A model generated the notes under the pieces. The model was not told the DNA's origin, made no database searches, and saw only the letters and a list, made by a program, of their open reading frames with translations. The translations under genes and the position numbers were made by a program. Positions 1-12,543 of a stretch of 64,000 bases of DNA are shown here, piece by piece; within the stretch, counting starts at the first letter, position 1; each line of letters opens with the position of its first letter. Source of the DNA: Serinus canaria (Eukaryota > Chordata > Aves > Passeriformes > Fringillidae); the NCBI RefSeq assembly GCF_022539315.1, contig NC_066316.1:53073994-53137993 (forward strand), read 5' to 3'.

Positions 1-1314
1 TTGAAATGCAGATCACAGAAAATACTGGCTTACACACTCCTAGGAAATAAAAATTAGGATTGAGAGAGGTAATTAATAACAAGGGTAGCTACAGCACAGG
101 CACATATTCTGCTGTGGATAACCACAAAGGTAAGGAAGGGGTCAGAGTGAATGGGATACTTAAAAAAAACTTGCTGTCCACACTGGGGTACGGCTAGACT
201 GCAATGGAAAGAAGTTGAAATTTGTCTTCCCTTTCCTATTTTGCATCCAGTAAGGACAGCCCTAGAATTTGGACAACACCATTTCATCCCTGCTTCTCCA
301 GTCTCTCCACATACATGTCTGCCAGACATTGGCAGGTACATTTGATCTCTGACAACAATGAGACAGCCTCATCCAGGCCACAGCCCAAATAAAAGAAATA
401 TTTCCTCCTCTATTCCAACTCCATGTGCTTAAAAAGGGACTGGCCTAGCTTTTGGCTTGCACAGTCACTGCTTTGAACTACCCTGGCAGCACTAAAAGGC
501 TCTAAGGCTGATGTCACTGCAAGGTCTGCACACTGGAGAGCAAATCTCCAGTGGCACCATGACTGTGCAGCATCTGCACTGCATTCCTCTTGGATGAGGA
601 AGTCTGGATCCTTGCACTCTGCCAGCTCTTTTCTGCTGCACTGGATTCCTTCAAATATTATCAGATAAGCCTGAGCTGCCGCAATTTCTAGGACACCAAC
701 CTGCTACTCAGAGCATCAGGACAGCTCATAGCTGTCACTGGTTGGGGCAGCACAAAGAGTAAAGTAATTTTTGTGCAGTCTCCTCCCAGAACTGTACCAT
801 CCTGCCTGTGACCAATGTGTAGGGTCCATCAGTAAGGACTCCATAAAAACTGTTTCAGGATCTGGAAGGTGGCACTATGCCTCAGGAAAGTGCTTCTGTG
901 ATGCCTTGGAGAGACAGCTGGGGGAGGAAAGGCATGACTTGGCGTTTCAACACCCTGGCATGCCTGAACTCCTGTGCAACTCGGAAATCTGAAGGACAGA
1001 TTTACAATGAAGCAAACAAAGCTGCACTAAGATCTTCTGAACCTGGACTGCAATCTGTCCACACAGATTCTGGAAGAGCAGGAAAAGGTTTCAGCTCGGT
1101 ACAGAATCATGTGGCTTGGCAGACACTGAAGAAACATTGTCTGGAAAAGTCTGGCAGAGCCAGAGGTTCTCAGTTCAGTTCCTAGACTGAAAATGACTGC
1201 TCTTCCTTCTGCTAGTGACTGATAACATCTTTATGGCAATAACAACCATTTTTTTCTTACTGAGGCAACAAATTAAAAACCAAATTATAAATTTCAGCTT
1301 CTGTTAAGTCTAGT

Positions 1315-1390
1315 ACAGCAGCAACAGCAGCAGCAAAACAAAACAAAACAAAACAAAACAAAAACAACAACAACAACAACAAAAAAAAAC
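1315..1390. repeat. CAG / CAAAA / CAA compound simple repeat
   Basis: This is a compound low-complexity tract: interrupted CAG units, then about five CAAAA units, then about six CAA units, ending in an A-run. It is non-coding. Confidence 0.9.
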
Positions 1391-4300
1391 CAGCTAATTT
1401 TTTAATAGACTAACAGGAAGTTCAAAAATTGCAGGTGGTCTGAGAAACAGACTTTCCACTTTAGTGGAAGCCACTATTTTAGCTACCATTAGATCCCTGT
1501 ATAGCATCTAACACATGGTCAAAGTCACCACAAGTTTTTGTTCAGCAGCATACTATAGGAAACACGTTCCACTTAAGAAATATAATGCCACTTTGCATTA
1601 TATACTTATTAGCAATATAGTATTTACCTAATTTATTGAGTATTAATAAGTATATAATAATAAATATTAATAAATAAATCAAAGCACAACATTGTCATAT
1701 TTTGTCTCCTTACCCAACAAAGCATCCCTGAATGGAGACAGTTTAATGCCTGAGGATAACTCAGGAAGGGGAGTGATTTTTCTCTCTGCTGACTGTAACC
1801 TGCCATGACTATCAATATCAGAACACATTTATCTACACACAAATACAGCTATTATAATGTGCTTAGGTGTAGGTACATGTGCACATATGCAAGTAGTAAA
1901 TTTATATAGTAAAGATCTGTGTGAAAAATACTTGATCCCTGACAAGTCTATAAAGTGCCATAACATACACTTAAAGCATATCACACTATAGCACATATTA
2001 CTCCAGCAACCTGGAGCACCTGGGGACTGCAGGACATGAGAAACTTGAACTCCAGAATTGTCAAGTTCAAAATCACTGGTGCAGGTCTTCAGTGAAGTAA
2101 GCAAATTTAAATAAATACAATTCTTCTCTGGAGGGGGGAGGGCAGGAGCATGAAACCACATTTTACGTACGAGGAAACAGAAGATTATGAGAAATTCCTT
2201 TTCTGCCTGGGAACTGCATCTTTGTATTGTAACACAACATTAGTTCCCAAAATGAACTCAACCAGTTTGTGGAACATTTGGTACAGCAAACATGATGACA
2301 ATAAACAACTTGCTTGAGATCACACAAAGCAAGTCAGCCATCCAGCTTCCTGAGTCCCACGACTCAGTCACGAAGCGTAGATCTGCATGGCACACTTGCT
2401 CCACATGACTGGCTCTGCTGACTGTACACTAAGATTAATTAGCCCATGATTACTGTGCAGACGTGCCTTCAATGGTTCCCAATCTTACAAACCACCCCCC
2501 ACCCCTTAGAGCTACTGCCTTGTATTCAAAAGAGGGCTTTTATCTCAATAAAAAACACCTTGGAAAGATCACCAGGTCTGAGTGCTTGTGAAGCATCAAA
2601 CTTTCATAGCAATGACTGCTATAACTTTGTGCTTCCTGCTTTTTTTTTTTTTTTTTTAATTTGTTTCCAATTCGCTGTGTAAGTGATAGCCAGTTCAGGG
2701 CTCTGCTATTTCCAGGCCAGTGATGTTTTTATAGGATTTCTGAGGACTGGTCTTCACCTCTGCTTGCTGAGATGTCCAGGCTTTCCAGAAGTTTTCTGCT
2801 GAGGGCTGAGCTGAACCAGAAGCTGACATGCATTTGAGGTTCTACTTGTCTTTCATACTTCTCTCTTCCTCTACAGCTATCTCCTCAAGCCATTTGTGAA
2901 GAATAATTGAATTTGCTTTGGAAAAGACTGAACTGTTGGAAGTGTAGTTGCCTATTTAGGGCAGGAGGTAAATGTACCCAAAGTTCCTTGCCTACACACC
3001 TCTCACCTGCTCCTTGGAGCTCCCTTTCAAATCCCCTGAACACACTTAGAGCACTGCATGAACCACAGCACGAGACCCATGCTGCCTGCCAGTGAACAGG
3101 AGCTCCCTTCTGGCCCTACACAGCCTCTCATCAAACAGAGAACATCAGCAGTGCTGCTCAGTTCAAGTTCTCTGACAAACAAACAAACACAGCAATAAAT
3201 CTCTCATACACAGGCTGCATTTCAGCTATGTCAGAGAAGGGAGCTAAGGACCCCTGAACTGACCAGTCTGCATGCTCAGACTTCTGCTGGGACAGCTGTG
3301 TCCCAGGATATTTCACACCAGAACAAGTGGACTCAGCACTTACTGCAGGATTACTGGGGAGCACTGGTGCCCCCCATGACTGAGAAGGGAGCCTGAGGGA
3401 CTAAATGAACACTGCAAATCCACAAATACCTTGCAAATGGTACATATATGGTGGCTTGAAACTACACATCATGCTCTGTTTGGTTAGGTACTTGCTATTC
3501 GTACTATTTTCTCTGGGGTGAGAGCAGGGGATTTGCTGCTTTTAAGGTCCTTTCCACAGAACACTCAGGAGGCAGCTCCTGGAGTGTAAAATTTGCTTAC
3601 TCTGTGCTGAGCAAGCAGAACTTGCCTGTAAAAGCAAAGCACAGACTCCGTATATCCAAATGATTTCAGCACAGCACATCCTAAAGTGCAGAACTACGTA
3701 CAAATAACCTTCTTACTTAGACTCAAACCAGGTAATAGCTCCTGCCTGTAGAAACACATGCTTCTTCTTTACTTCATCTCTTTCCTTCTCTCCTTTTCCT
3801 TCCCCATCCACCTCCCAACAGACCTCCATTCCTGAACTGTGCTGTACCCAAACTTTATCAGAACTGTATTATGAAGACAAGCTTTCTTTCAAAGGAATTA
3901 TACCAGTTGTATGAGGAATTTTGAATGAAATGGCATCAGATTGTAACAATGCATCCACTGAAATGAATTTTTTAAAAAATCTCCATTATCTTCCCCATAC
4001 TTTCAGTAAGATAAAAGTACTTGTAAGTACTTTAAGTACAAGTAAGTACTTGTTCAGATTTACGTCACTTTTATTGCATCTTAGGAAAAAAAAAAACCCG
4101 AAATAAAATCAAATCCAGTAAGATGTCTATTGAAGACCTTTACAAGCAGGATATATAAAGCCTCCCTAAATAACAACAGTTACTTGTTTTTACAAAACAG
4201 CCCCAAGTGTCCTATGGAAACAGTACAGAACATGGTTCAAGCAAGTAGGGCTGGCTGGGCAGCAGTTCTTCAGTAAAGATTTGGGGCTCAGAGTCTCAGA

Positions 4301-6955
4301 TTTGGCTTTCCACGGGGTTTCTGCTGTCCAGTGAGAGGTGGGAGAAGGGGAATGAGCCTCACCAGAGCAAACCAGTGGCACCTCTGCTCAAGGAGAGAAC
4401 TCAGGTGCCAGTGCCAAGGAAAGTGCTGCCTGCCCAGCATGCCCCCAACAGCCACGACAAGGGATAATAGGAACCAGTCACCTTGTGGGAGGCTGTACCT
4501 AAACTCATAGGAAAGATAATTTAAGATTGAATTGGGACCCAAAGAAAACGTGTCTAATGAATTCAGGCTGCTGAAGCAACAGAAGGTGAGAGCCTGGAGA
4601 GTCTCCCTCATTAAACATGATATAACCATAAACAGTTCAGGCTTGAACTGGGGACTGAGACAGGTATTTGTATGTCTTGGGACACAAGGAGTGACCAGAA
4701 GCTTTCAGGGTCCCTTCCAGCAATACTCCTTCTCAATAATTATTTCCTGAATTTAATCTGGGGTTAACACTCAACCCATATATTTTGTTTTCTGGGAGAT
4801 ATAACCTACTGCAGTACTAACATCTGTTTAATGACTTGATTGGGCCACACACCTCTAATTTAGTTTCCTCACAGTGAAAATGGGAGTAGGGAACAAAAAA
4901 CACCCTTAAAACCCATATTTTGCTTCCTTGTAGGGCTAAACTTTCCGTTTCCAGAGCCTAGAACATGGGTTAAATTGGAACAAATGACACCAATTTTAAG
5001 ACTGGAGGCTTCAAGCAGAAAAAATCCCCAGCTAATTTCCTGAAAGACACAAAAGCTTCTTACTTTCTTGGAAATTATAAGAGACAAATAAACACTCCAA
5101 ATCCCAGAATTTACTGAAGGCAACATTAAAGCAGCAAACAAGAGAGGATAACAAAAATGTAATCTGTTTGCTAGGTCACACACACATCTAACTCTCATCA
5201 CTGCAGAGCACCACTGACTCTATAATTTAGAAATTGAACCCTGCATCAATGCAAACCTCTTTACTTAATTGTTCTTTTCAAACATTAACCTGAGGCAACA
5301 GTGACTCAAAGCTTGGCGGATAATGCAATAAAGAGATCAAAAGAAAAGGGATTTTTCCCCTACTTGTTAATCTTATTTAAATCTTGGCTGATCAAACCAC
5401 TGGACGATGAAGTTTTGTATAAAACCATGTGTGTTAGCTTCCAACTCCTGTTACATGCAATGGGTAAAACCATCAACTGCTTAGCCAATTTTGCAGCATT
5501 ACAGGTAGGCAGGAAAAGACTTTCAGATGACCTTGACTGCAGACAAAATTGGGGAAGTGGGGTCCTTTTTTTCCTCATCGGAATTATTACAAAACTCTTT
5601 CCTATTCACACCATTTTGCTAATTTTGTCTACATCAGATCCTGAAAAAAACATTTATTTTTCGTTGATTGGTAAATATATTAATTCCTACTTAATCTCCC
5701 ATTTCAAGAACAAAGTCTTCACAACATAAAGACATAGAGAGCACAGTTTTGCACAGGTGCCATATGTGAAGACACACTTCACAGTCATTTTTCTTCAGTT
5801 TCACTACAGTTCTTCAGCTTCACTACTAAAAACTACATTACAATCTTCCCATATTATTTTAAGTGGGCACAATTATTGTATGGAAACTTTCCTTTTTAAG
5901 AAAGCAGCAGCTATGAACCACACTTCAGTAAACTAATGGAAGAGATGCATATTAAGATGATCTGATAACACATTTATCTACAGCACAGATCCCTTCTGCA
6001 AATACATATTTTCACAGGAAAAAAGCAGTAAATTTTCTGGAGGACTGAAATAGCACATCACTGAACCCAACTGCAGCGAAATGAGCAGTTATTCTGGAAG
6101 AAAAAAGAACAAACAACACCAGTTTTTATAATCCAACAGGTTTTAAATGCTACAATAAAACAGGGTTGTTGCTGTTCCTGTTACCTGCTAGATCTGGGTG
6201 CATAATCCTACATCCCTTACTTTATTTATTGTAGAATAAGGAACATTGAACAATGATGGACAAAAAATTACACCTGAAAGCAACAGATTTACTTTAATAC
6301 TGGGTGAGTCATGTTTCTTTTTGTATGTGCCTGTTCACTCAAGTGTTAAGTATTTTCTGAATTATAGAACACATAACCTAGCTTCAGCCCTTCTGGAAAG
6401 ACAGGTACTAAATAATTTACTGGTTGAGTCGTCCACCAAGCCACTTACACAAAGTAATCTGCTATCTTGAAGCTTTCAGCAGACTTTCAAATGAGCTCAA
6501 AGAATTACTTTAGATAAAACTTAGAAACACAGGGGAGCTGCAGAAGTATACTGAAAAAAGCTCTACTCTATGGCTTATATTCTTTGAACAGGAAAACAAA
6601 ATCAGGTTCAGCATTACATGTGTGTGGATAGAAGTCTGTGCTACAGAGGACTTGCCTGTAAAGAAAGTCAAAGCATAGAGCAAAACTGAGCAGACCATTT
6701 AGAAGGGTTTTCTAAGGAAAACCAGACTCAAGCACTCAGCATGAGCTTGAGGGTGTGGATCCTCCCAAAACCCTTGGAGCTGCCAGAGAAGGATGACAGC
6801 AAGCTGTTGTATGGTGGGTGGAGATGGGCTTCTGTCAGTGTGCTGAGGGCTGCCTGAGGCAGGACAGAGGACTGGCAGCAAAAGCCAACACAGAGCAGGG
6901 CAGCCAGAGCACAACAAACCCCATGAGCAATACAGGGAGCATGCATGTGTGTGCT

Positions 6956-7010
6956 TATCTATCTATAGCTATATCTATCTATATCTATATACCTATGTAT
7001 ATCTGTACAT
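6956..7010. repeat. Degenerate TATC microsatellite
   Basis: This is an imperfect array of TATC/TATA units (TATCTATCTATAGCTATATC and so on). Confidence 0.85.
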
Positions 7011-7818
7011 ATGTGGACATTACAAGGCTGTGGGAGATGGTCATGCTGCTATGGCAGGAGAATCATAGGAAATATGAGTCTTGGGCAGGAAACCTATACC
7101 CCTAAAATGGGAAGAGTGAGGCAATATACTCCTCCATCAGCTAGCTCAGAGTCAAAATTGGTGTGTTCCGAATTTAGAAAGCAAAAGGAAACACAAAAAT
7201 GAGTAGTGATGACAAGTGACAGTTAAGTGTAAGTAACAAAGGTGAGTGTGGCCAGAAAAAAAGGCCCCCTTTAAAAATCCCGGAGTGTAGAGGAGCTCTT
7301 TTCCCATGTTAATGGGGTGTGCCTTTTTGTTTGCTTTTGAAATGTATTTCATTGACAAATCCAATACAATCTTGTTATTTCCTATTCCTTGAAATTCATA
7401 CAACCACAAGGAAAACTTTTTTCAGGTCCTGCATCACCAGAACAAGTTTCAATTTATCCACTCACTTGATCATAAATATGACTGCATCTTTGTTATACCT
7501 GTAAATTCCTATATTCACTGAGGAAACTAAAAAATATCTACACAAGAGGGGACTCCCCCAACACCAAGTCCTGTCTCAAACAGAAGACATGACACCTGAG
7601 GCTCAGTGGAAGGCTATAGACCTCACCAGCTTCCAATCTAAGAACTGAACATTTGAAACTCTCTTTGTAGCTGACCCCTCCTTGAAAAAGGTGCAATTAG
7701 AAATCAGAAGAGAAACACAGCTAAATGTTTCATTAGATTAAATTTCCTAGTGAAACATCTTGTTCTAGAACCAAATCAGAAAAACAGAGCAGGACAGAAG
7801 AACATCTAGAATGTTCTT

Positions 7819-7920
7819 CTTGAGTTTCATACTTACCTCTACAGTTTCCCCTGCACTTCCTTATTCCTCCAGGAATAAGGAAGTGCAGGGGAAACTGTAG
7901 AGGTAAGTATGAAACTCAAG
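7819..7920. repeat. Perfect inverted repeat, 50-bp arms, 2-nt loop
   Basis: The left arm 7819-7868 (starting CTTGAGTTTCATACTTACC) and the right arm 7871-7920 (ending GGTAAGTATGAAACTCAAG) are exact reverse complements over all 50 positions, checked base by base. Only CC (7869-7870) lies between them. Pairing stops abruptly on the next base (T at 7818 against T at 7921). I see no target-site duplication or terminal motif of a known transposon. As RNA it would form a 50-bp perfect hairpin. Confidence 0.97.
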
Positions 7921-8724
7921 TAGCAGAAAAAAAGCCTGGAAAGATTTCCTCCTCCTTGATAGGGGCAGAACTGTAGGTAATTGCATTATCCATTGGAAAA
8001 AGTTTCAACATTGAGCACTAAATAAAGCAGAACAGTGCCTAAATCTGTGAGGACAGAAAAAGCATCTCAGATCTACATGATCATAATGTCTTGGGAAAAC
8101 ACCAGGCTCTGTGAAATCAGCTAAGCACCTTACTGAGACAACAAACCTGGATATTTGTTTGATTTTTGATATAGATCATATGACATCAAATATAATAGAA
8201 CAGAGTATTGCAAGGCTGTGTTTTAAAAAAAGTAAAATCAAACAGACTTTCTACACTCCAGAATAGTACACTGGTCTTTCAATCTATCTTGCTCATAAAA
8301 TATTGCTCATTTAATTACAAGAGTCTGCATGCCAAGAATATTGTTGCACAAACACAGTATTTGCCTGTTGTATGAACACAGGAGTTATTTCTGTAAGTCC
8401 TGAAATGATAAAACCAAAATAAATATGAAGCCTTTAATTATGTGGGGCTGCCTGAACTAAGTCAGAGATTTTGGCCTCTGAGCTATATTTTTCTTTTGGA
8501 AATTCCACTTATCTAAACTTACCAGCACTCTCAAGGCAGATATCCAAAATTGTGATTTCACATGAAGACATGCATGTGGTTTTATTTCTAAATTACTTAC
8601 AAATTGTAAATTTAATCTTAATAACTAATCATGTCACTGCATGTCCTTTAATTCATGTTAGCTCAAACATTTTGGTTACATAAAACTGCCTAATTATAAC
8701 CCTGGGGAACCGTTTGTAAAGAAT

Positions 8725-8726
8725 CC

Positions 8727-8757
<31 letters not shown>
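8725..8757. repeat. C10-T23 homopolymer junction
   Basis: Ten consecutive C are followed by twenty-three consecutive T, a pure pyrimidine strand of 33 nt. The lengths may be approximate because such runs are error-prone in sequencing. Confidence 0.9.
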
Positions 8758-10866
8758 AGAAATAAGCAAGAGGTAGCTTGAAGAAAAATCAAGAAATTGA
8801 TGTGTTTTGAGACTGATTACTTACAGTGTGCTTTGGTACAGAATATTCAGTATGAACAAATGGCTTCGATGCAGATGTTGAAGCATGGATAACATCAACA
8901 GCGTGCTGGGTCAAGAGCTAGTCCCTGGACTAAGACAAAAGTATTAACCAGTTGAAATTTTAGGCTTGTATGTGTGCTTGATTAACACACAGTCCTTGTG
9001 AATCATGCACCAGGCTGCAGGCAGCATCCCCCACTCATTTTCCTTTAATGAAAAGGCAATGCATCTGTCACTGAACTGTGCTATTAACACCTCGCTGCAA
9101 AGACACTGAATTAAAGACCTTAAGGTGACCTCTTCACACTCATGTGGCTTCTTTACAAACTGTAGGGTGACCACAAATACAAGTTTATGTGAATGAGATA
9201 CTGCTTGAATGAGGCTAGATAAAAGCCACGTTTCTATTTTCTTTAATGCAACTCAATATTCTTTCCTTACAGTCAGTGGGAGGAATGCACCTCTTAAAGA
9301 CTTTTCAGGTGTGTAATCTAATCAGTGCTCCTTAATTATCCTTGACATATGTGCCAGTAAAATTCTGTCATTGCAGCAGCAGAAGCATGTAGGAAGAAAA
9401 TCTGCAACTGTGCAACCATCAGTCTGAAAACATTGATCCATTCCTGAAGCATCAGGATCACTAATTACTGTGTCGAGGATGTAAGATCAGAGCAACAGCC
9501 TATTGAGCAGAGACAAGAATCTTGCCATAATTCAGCAACAACATAAATAGTTGAAATAAAACATACCTTAAACTCTTCAAATAGACTTGCATAAATTAAA
9601 ACAAAGTAGAAGCCATCTCCTTATAAAAATTCATGCTAAGGCTCATCAGCTAACCAAACTGATATGGACCAGAAAAGAGGCCACTAGATTTTTAGATGAC
9701 AGGTTGTCAGAGTGAATAGGCAGCTTGCAGAGGAATATGATGTTACTGAAAGCTCATCCTTGAAATGCAGGTGTTAGTCCTGCATTTCACAAACTTTGAG
9801 GAGCATTTTTTCAGCACATTGTTCATGTAAGAATTATTTTTTATATTTTAAAGAAAAACAACCTATGAATTAATAAAAGCTAATTTTGACAGATACTAGG
9901 TTCTTGGGATTTTTCTTTTAGTTTTTGGGGTTTTTTTCAGCTAAGAAAGAGCACAACTTCAGCAGTATGAACCAGAGGAACAATACAAGTCAGTTGGAAA
10001 ATCAATCTGTGGTTATACCCACTTTCACAAGCAGTGAGTTTAATATGCATAGATTTCTGCAGCAAAAGATTTGGTGCTGCTCACCTCATGTCCACACTGT
10101 ACTTGTTTTGAGGACAGAAACTCTGGACCAGCTCCAGTCTGGTCCTGGGGGCATTTGGATTGCATTAACTATGCTGCTTGAACTTACCTTCTGGTTAATT
10201 TTCTATTTAGAAGAAACCTGTATTGTTTCACAAGAGTGCTCCATGGAATGAGTCTAAGTGCTAAGCAGAGGTAACAAGAAAACACATTTCCAAAATGCAA
10301 TACTTATGTGGATACATACTCAGCCAAAGGCCAGAAGAAACTCGGTCCCAGGCATTTATATCCAGAACATTCGGATTAAATCTTCTTGCCCCTTCCTCAC
10401 CAATATATTCTTTTTCCATAACATATTTTAGGCTGTCAATGCAAATTTTTTAGGTTTTTTTTCAGGATGGTTTCCTATGTGTATGGGTCAGTATGTGGAA
10501 TCCAGAGCAAGTCATCTCACACTGACTGCATGAATCTATTGCTATTGTGAAGTCTTGTGACAGAAATAATAAAAAATAGCATTTTGATTTTTTTTCTCCA
10601 GATTTGTGTAAACTGGTTTTAGTAGTTCTGACTTATCCTATCAGAAGTTTATTAAATAATTAAAAAAACAAAGTACAACGTGTTACAGAACATTAATTTA
10701 CAGATGGAAGAAGATTTTAAATCTTTCATATGAGAGAAAGAAACATTAAAGAGTAAGACAAGAATATTAGAAACAGCTGCTACACGTGTAATTATGGAAT
10801 AAAGCATTTAGCTTTGCTTTCTTCTTCATGTCTAACTGTGGTAAAAGTGTGTACCTGCTCACGGCA

Positions 10867-10924
10867 CAGGGGCTGGAACTGGATGATCGTTAACATCCCT
10901 TCCAAACCATCTTATGTTTTTGTG
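10867..10924 (+). mobile_element. CR1 remnant (last ~60 bp)
   Basis: The sequence CAGGGGCTGGAACTGGATGA, followed by CATCCCTTCCAAACCATCTT and ATGTTTTTGTG, corresponds to the extreme 3' end of CR1 elements (GGTTGGAACTAGATGAT...CCCTTCCAACCC...ATTCTATG). It is short and degraded, but the order and spacing fit. Confidence 0.7.
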
Positions 10925-11539
10925 AATACAAAAAACAAAGAAGAACTCTGAGATGATTTTTTAGTATTTCAATTTCATATATGTAATAAAATAAACACTA
11001 AACACTTACTGTTTATTTAAAAATCAAACACCATTTGTGTTCCAAAAGATTCTTCAATTGTAGTCTCCAGAACCTGCGGAAAATTTTTTCAACTTTATTT
11101 TTCCTTTCAACTTAGAAAGAAAACTAAGGTACATAAAAATATTAGGAATCCTCTGCATGCTAGAAAATTTGCTGGTCAGCACTACAGAGCATGCTTTTAA
11201 TTTTCTGTGACCTACATAGAAGGAAACTTAACATTTCAATAAAAAAAGGAAGGTTGTCTAGCTGCGTTCTTCCCATTCCAGCCAATAACCACCATCGACT
11301 GCTCCCCTACCACAGAGCAGGTAGCAGGGCAGACACATTAGATATCCTGAAATCAATTTTCTGTTTATTGCAATCTCTCTTGCTTGTTGTAGTTTGCCTG
11401 CAAACTACAAACTACTACATGACATCCTTGAATTATCAACTGCTTCCAGCACAAATCCAAAGCATAGCCTCAAACTAGCGACTATGAAGAATAGTGAAAT
11501 AGAGAAATGAACTTTCCTGTGTGAAGCCATCCTGAACTA

Positions 11540-11840
11540 GCACTCTCTCCTGACAGAAGACTCAGGAAGCAGGTGCCAGGACTTTAACACCTTTGCCACC
11601 CAACCCCTCATGCCAAGTGAGAGCACAGGACAGGAATCACTCCCAGCCTTCCCGGGAACGCTGCTGTGACCGCAGTGCCGCCGCCTCGGCTGACTCTCCC
11701 TGCCCTCGAAGCTCATTCCCATCAAGTACAGCCTCAGCAACCCAGTTCATTTCCACCTCTGAGTTGCAGTGCCCAGGGCAGCTGGATCCCTGCAGATTGC
11801 CATGGACAGACTGCAGGGCACAAGCCCAAAGTGAGACACT
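11540..11840. other. GC/CpG-rich patch in the intergenic region
   Basis: This patch of about 300 bp is clearly richer in G+C and CpG than its AT-rich surroundings (for example CCCGGGAACGCTGCTGTGAC, GTGCCGCCGCCTCGGCTGAC). It contains a 93-codon plus-strand ORF of no recognisable family. It could be a small CpG island, an enhancer or an old GC-rich repeat; the sequence does not decide. Confidence 0.5.
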
Positions 11841-12484
11841 TTTAGCTTTTCTCAGCTGTAGACAGTGCTTTTAAGAGGAGCTAAAGAAAGGCTACAAGAG
11901 CTCTCCTCACATCAGTAATCATTCAGCCAAGCTGTTTTAAGGTGGTCCCTTCTGTTTTGTAACTACACTTAAATACAGATAAGTTCCAGCAGCTGTTACC
12001 AGCTTTGGGTTTGAGGAGATTTTAATTACATTAGGATTAAACTTGGTTCTGTTTTCCAGGTTTTCAGAAGTGGCAATGTAGCTAAAGTTGGAAAGCGTGT
12101 AAAATACATCCAGGTAACATTGCCATCAACATTCTGTTGCCAGTGGAACTGACTGCATTATATATTGCAAAGTAAATACATCTCTGTGGGACAGATCTTT
12201 CCAGCTTTCAAACCACAAACTTTATCTAGCCTGTAGTCTGAATTCCAGTTTGCACAATAGTCACAGAAACTCTGACTGAATTCCAGGCTTCATGTTAAAT
12301 AGGTGAGACTACTGCTGAGTGAAACACTCCACTAAAGGATGGGCAAATTTAATTAAGGCATCACCAAGAAACACTAAACCATAAGACCCCATTCATTTTT
12401 CCAAGGCAATGGCACTTCTGGTATGGAAATACAGAATGCTCAAATGATTAACAGTCTGGAAGTTCAAAATGCTAAAGCAATTCC

Positions 12485-12543
12485 CACTTTTATCATAGAC
12501 CCATTTTATCATAGTCCCATTTTATCATAGTCTCATTTTTATC
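12485..12543. repeat. 16-bp tandem repeat, about 3.5 copies
   Basis: Units of the form CCATTTTATCATAGTC repeat with a 16-bp period (TATCATAG starts at 12491, 12507 and 12523), flanked by partial, diverged units. Confidence 0.9.

Noticed and set aside
4640..4740. Possible CR1 3'-end remnant around GGGTCCCTTCCAGCAATACT
   Set aside because: Only about 12 bp resemble the CR1 end (GGTCCCTTCCAA). The upstream and terminal parts do not fit, so it is too weak to call.
5301..5729. 142-codon plus-strand ORF in the intergenic region
   Set aside because: It has no recognisable domain, and its composition is that of the AT-rich background. One ORF of this length is expected by chance in 64 kb of such sequence. 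No supporting splice sites or conserved motif were seen.
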